Assembly: GCA_016840645.1 (NCBI GenBank)
Contig: JAEORY010000185.1
Span: 1-7,474, forward strand
Source of the DNA: Candidatus Borrarchaeota archaeon
GTDB lineage: Archaea > Asgardarchaeota > Sifarchaeia > Borrarchaeales > Borrarchaeaceae
Reading direction: 5' to 3'
DNA: 7,474 nt
Each line of letters opens with the position of its first letter. Within the stretch, counting starts at the first letter, position 1. A program made the translations under genes and the position numbers. Below are positions 6,263 to 7,474 of the stretch, piece after piece. Below the pieces are notes generated by a model, which did not search any database, was not told where the DNA came from, and worked only from the letters and a program-made list of their open reading frames with translations.

Positions 6263-7474
6263 ATGAAAGTAGCAATCACAGAGAGAGAACTAAGATATGA
6301 AGAGAAAAGTAGGGATACAGTCGTTGAGAAATACGAAACGACCTACGATGATATGTACAAACAACTAGAGAAACTCGTGGAAAAACGTGACACACTTAGC
6401 CTTTTCAAATTTATCCAATCCGATCTTGAACGACAAAAATATCTAATAATGACGCATGAATGGGCGAAAGCTAAAGGCTATTCAGAAATGATAGGATTTC
6501 TCCTAAAATTACCTGGACTTAAGGTCGAAGAAAGATATGTAATGTACACATTTCTCGCTTTCTCAAAAGGCATATCTATACAAGGTGTTGTAGATGCAGA
6601 TCACCCAGGCGACCTTGAGAGAGTAATATTCCACGTTTTTCCAGCAGCAGGCGGTCTAAAAGACTATTATTTTCTTAATACCGCCGCGCACGGCTTTCCA
6701 GTGTTGATGAAAGACGATCTTGGAAAACATAAAACATTAGAAGATGCCGTAAGAGGATGCGAAGTTTTTCTCCAACCAGGAGATCATGCTATGGGACTAT
6801 TAAAGCCCGAAGAGCTAACAACTCGTGTCCATTTCGAAAAGGTATATTCAAAGATAATCAACTCGTCTACTTTTATACGCCTGTTCGTAGACGGCTTAGC
6901 AAGATTCTTTCGACGATTAACTGGGATATTAAGACCACATTCTCCCTTTGATGCTAAACGCTATTACGAATTCTACTTTTTGGAATCAGATGAGTTAAAG
7001 GGCTTAGATATAGACCTAGATAGATACATGAATCAGATATTTGACCTTGAACGGAGATTGAAGGAGAAAATAAAAGAAATTGGAAATTTCAAGTATAAAC
7101 TTAAGAAAAATTATTATTTCTTTAGAAATTGGATAGCCAAAAAGTTTAACCGCACTACAGTTTGGAATAAGTATTTGCATTTGAATAAATTTGAGAGTAT
7201 CCTTTGGCGGACACCTATTTTTCTGCAAGATAATGAATTAAGCGAATATAGAAAAGAAGAATTAACACAAGTTGTTTTTACTGATGATGATTACATACAA
7301 ACAATTGAGCAATTAGAATTATACATTGCTACAATTGAAAGACGAATTGACCTTTTGAAAAAGATGAGTTTTGAGAATCAAGATAAGTATTTCAATTTGG
7401 ATGCTATTAATAAATTTGCAGATCTAAGTGTTTGGGCAAAAATAGCCGTTCCAAGTGCAATTGACACGCTTTTC
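6263..7474 (+). CDS. Uncharacterised protein, 3' end cut by the window edge
   Basis: An open frame of 404 codons runs without a stop from ATG 6263 to the last base. I do not recognise a family. The product starts with a charged helical segment (about 7-45), then a mixed region with hydrophobic strands or helices (about 75-210), a basic aromatic stretch (about 204-240, FRRLTGILRP), a probable coiled coil (about 250-285) and another helical charged segment (about 345-370). There is only one cysteine (166), no signal peptide and no clear membrane segment, so it is probably cytosolic. The second half appears more AT-rich than the first, which may reflect two domains. It is divergent from cdhC across 480 bases. 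An in-frame TTG at 6257 fits the ribosome-binding site better and would add two residues. The length of the open frame and the good ribosome-binding site make it a real gene; no function can be given. Confidence 0.8.
   Translation, partial: MKVAITERELRYEEKSRDTVVEKYETTYDDMYKQLEKLVEKRDTLSLFKFIQSDLERQKYLIMTHEWAKAKGYSEMIGFLLKLPGLKVEERYVMYTFLAFSKGISIQGVVDADHPGDLERVIFHVFPAAGGLKDYYFLNTAAHGFPVLMKDDLGKHKTLEDAVRGCEVFLQPGDHAMGLLKPEELTTRVHFEKVYSKIINSSTFIRLFVDGLARFFRRLTGILRPHSPFDAKRYYEFYFLESDELKGLDIDLDRYMNQIFDLERRLKEKIKEIGNFKYKLKKNYYFFRNWIAKKFNRTTVWNKYLHLNKFESILWRTPIFLQDNELSEYRKEELTQVVFTDDDYIQTIEQLELYIATIERRIDLLKKMSFENQDKYFNLDAINKFADLSVWAKIAVPSAIDTLF

Noticed and set aside
1..7474. CRISPR array or tRNA/rRNA gene
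   Set aside because: No regularly spaced repeats and no cloverleaf or rRNA-like stretch were seen; the only tandem repeat has two copies without a spacer.

Overview
The window looks like a piece of an AT-rich archaeal genome, probably from an uncultivated lineage. Three things point to Archaea. The acetyl-CoA synthase catalytic subunit is the short archaeal CdhC form of about 500 residues, not the bacterial AcsB of about 730. A PHP-family endonuclease Q carries a PCNA-binding-like tail. Transcription signals are TATA-like boxes and an oligo-T tract. The lineage cannot be fixed from the window; Bathyarchaeia-like or Asgard-like archaea would fit, but that is a guess.

Layout. Bases 1-168 form a near-complete fold-back: two perfect 64-bp inverted arms around 40 bases, with a 25-bp tandem duplication in the left arm. 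It starts at the first base, so an assembly or amplification artefact is likely. Bases 199-1536 (+) encode endonuclease Q, a repair enzyme for deaminated bases. Bases 1537-1613 separate it from the convergent operon and hold a hairpin resembling an IS200/IS605 end, plus an oligo-T terminator for the opposite strand. Bases 1614-5782 (-) are a tight three-gene operon transcribed cdhC-cdhD-cdhE. Bases 5783-6262 are a divergent, AT-rich intergenic region with several palindromes, the strongest a perfect 12+1+12 bp repeat at 5987-6011. Bases 6263-7474 (+) are an unbroken 404-codon reading frame that runs off the window; I do not recognise its product.

How the genes work together. CdhD and CdhE form the corrinoid iron-sulfur protein that carries a methyl group from a tetrahydropterin or folate carrier. 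CdhC joins that methyl to CO and CoA at its nickel-iron A-cluster, giving acetyl-CoA, or runs the reverse cleavage. All the expected cluster ligands are present. The CO dehydrogenase subunits (CdhA/CdhB) and the nickel-insertion protein are not in the window, so the operon encodes only the acetyl-CoA-synthase/methyl-carrier half of the Wood-Ljungdahl carbonyl branch. Endonuclease Q is functionally unrelated and merely convergent. The unknown divergent gene shares the upstream region with the operon and could share control, but nothing in its sequence links it to carbon metabolism.
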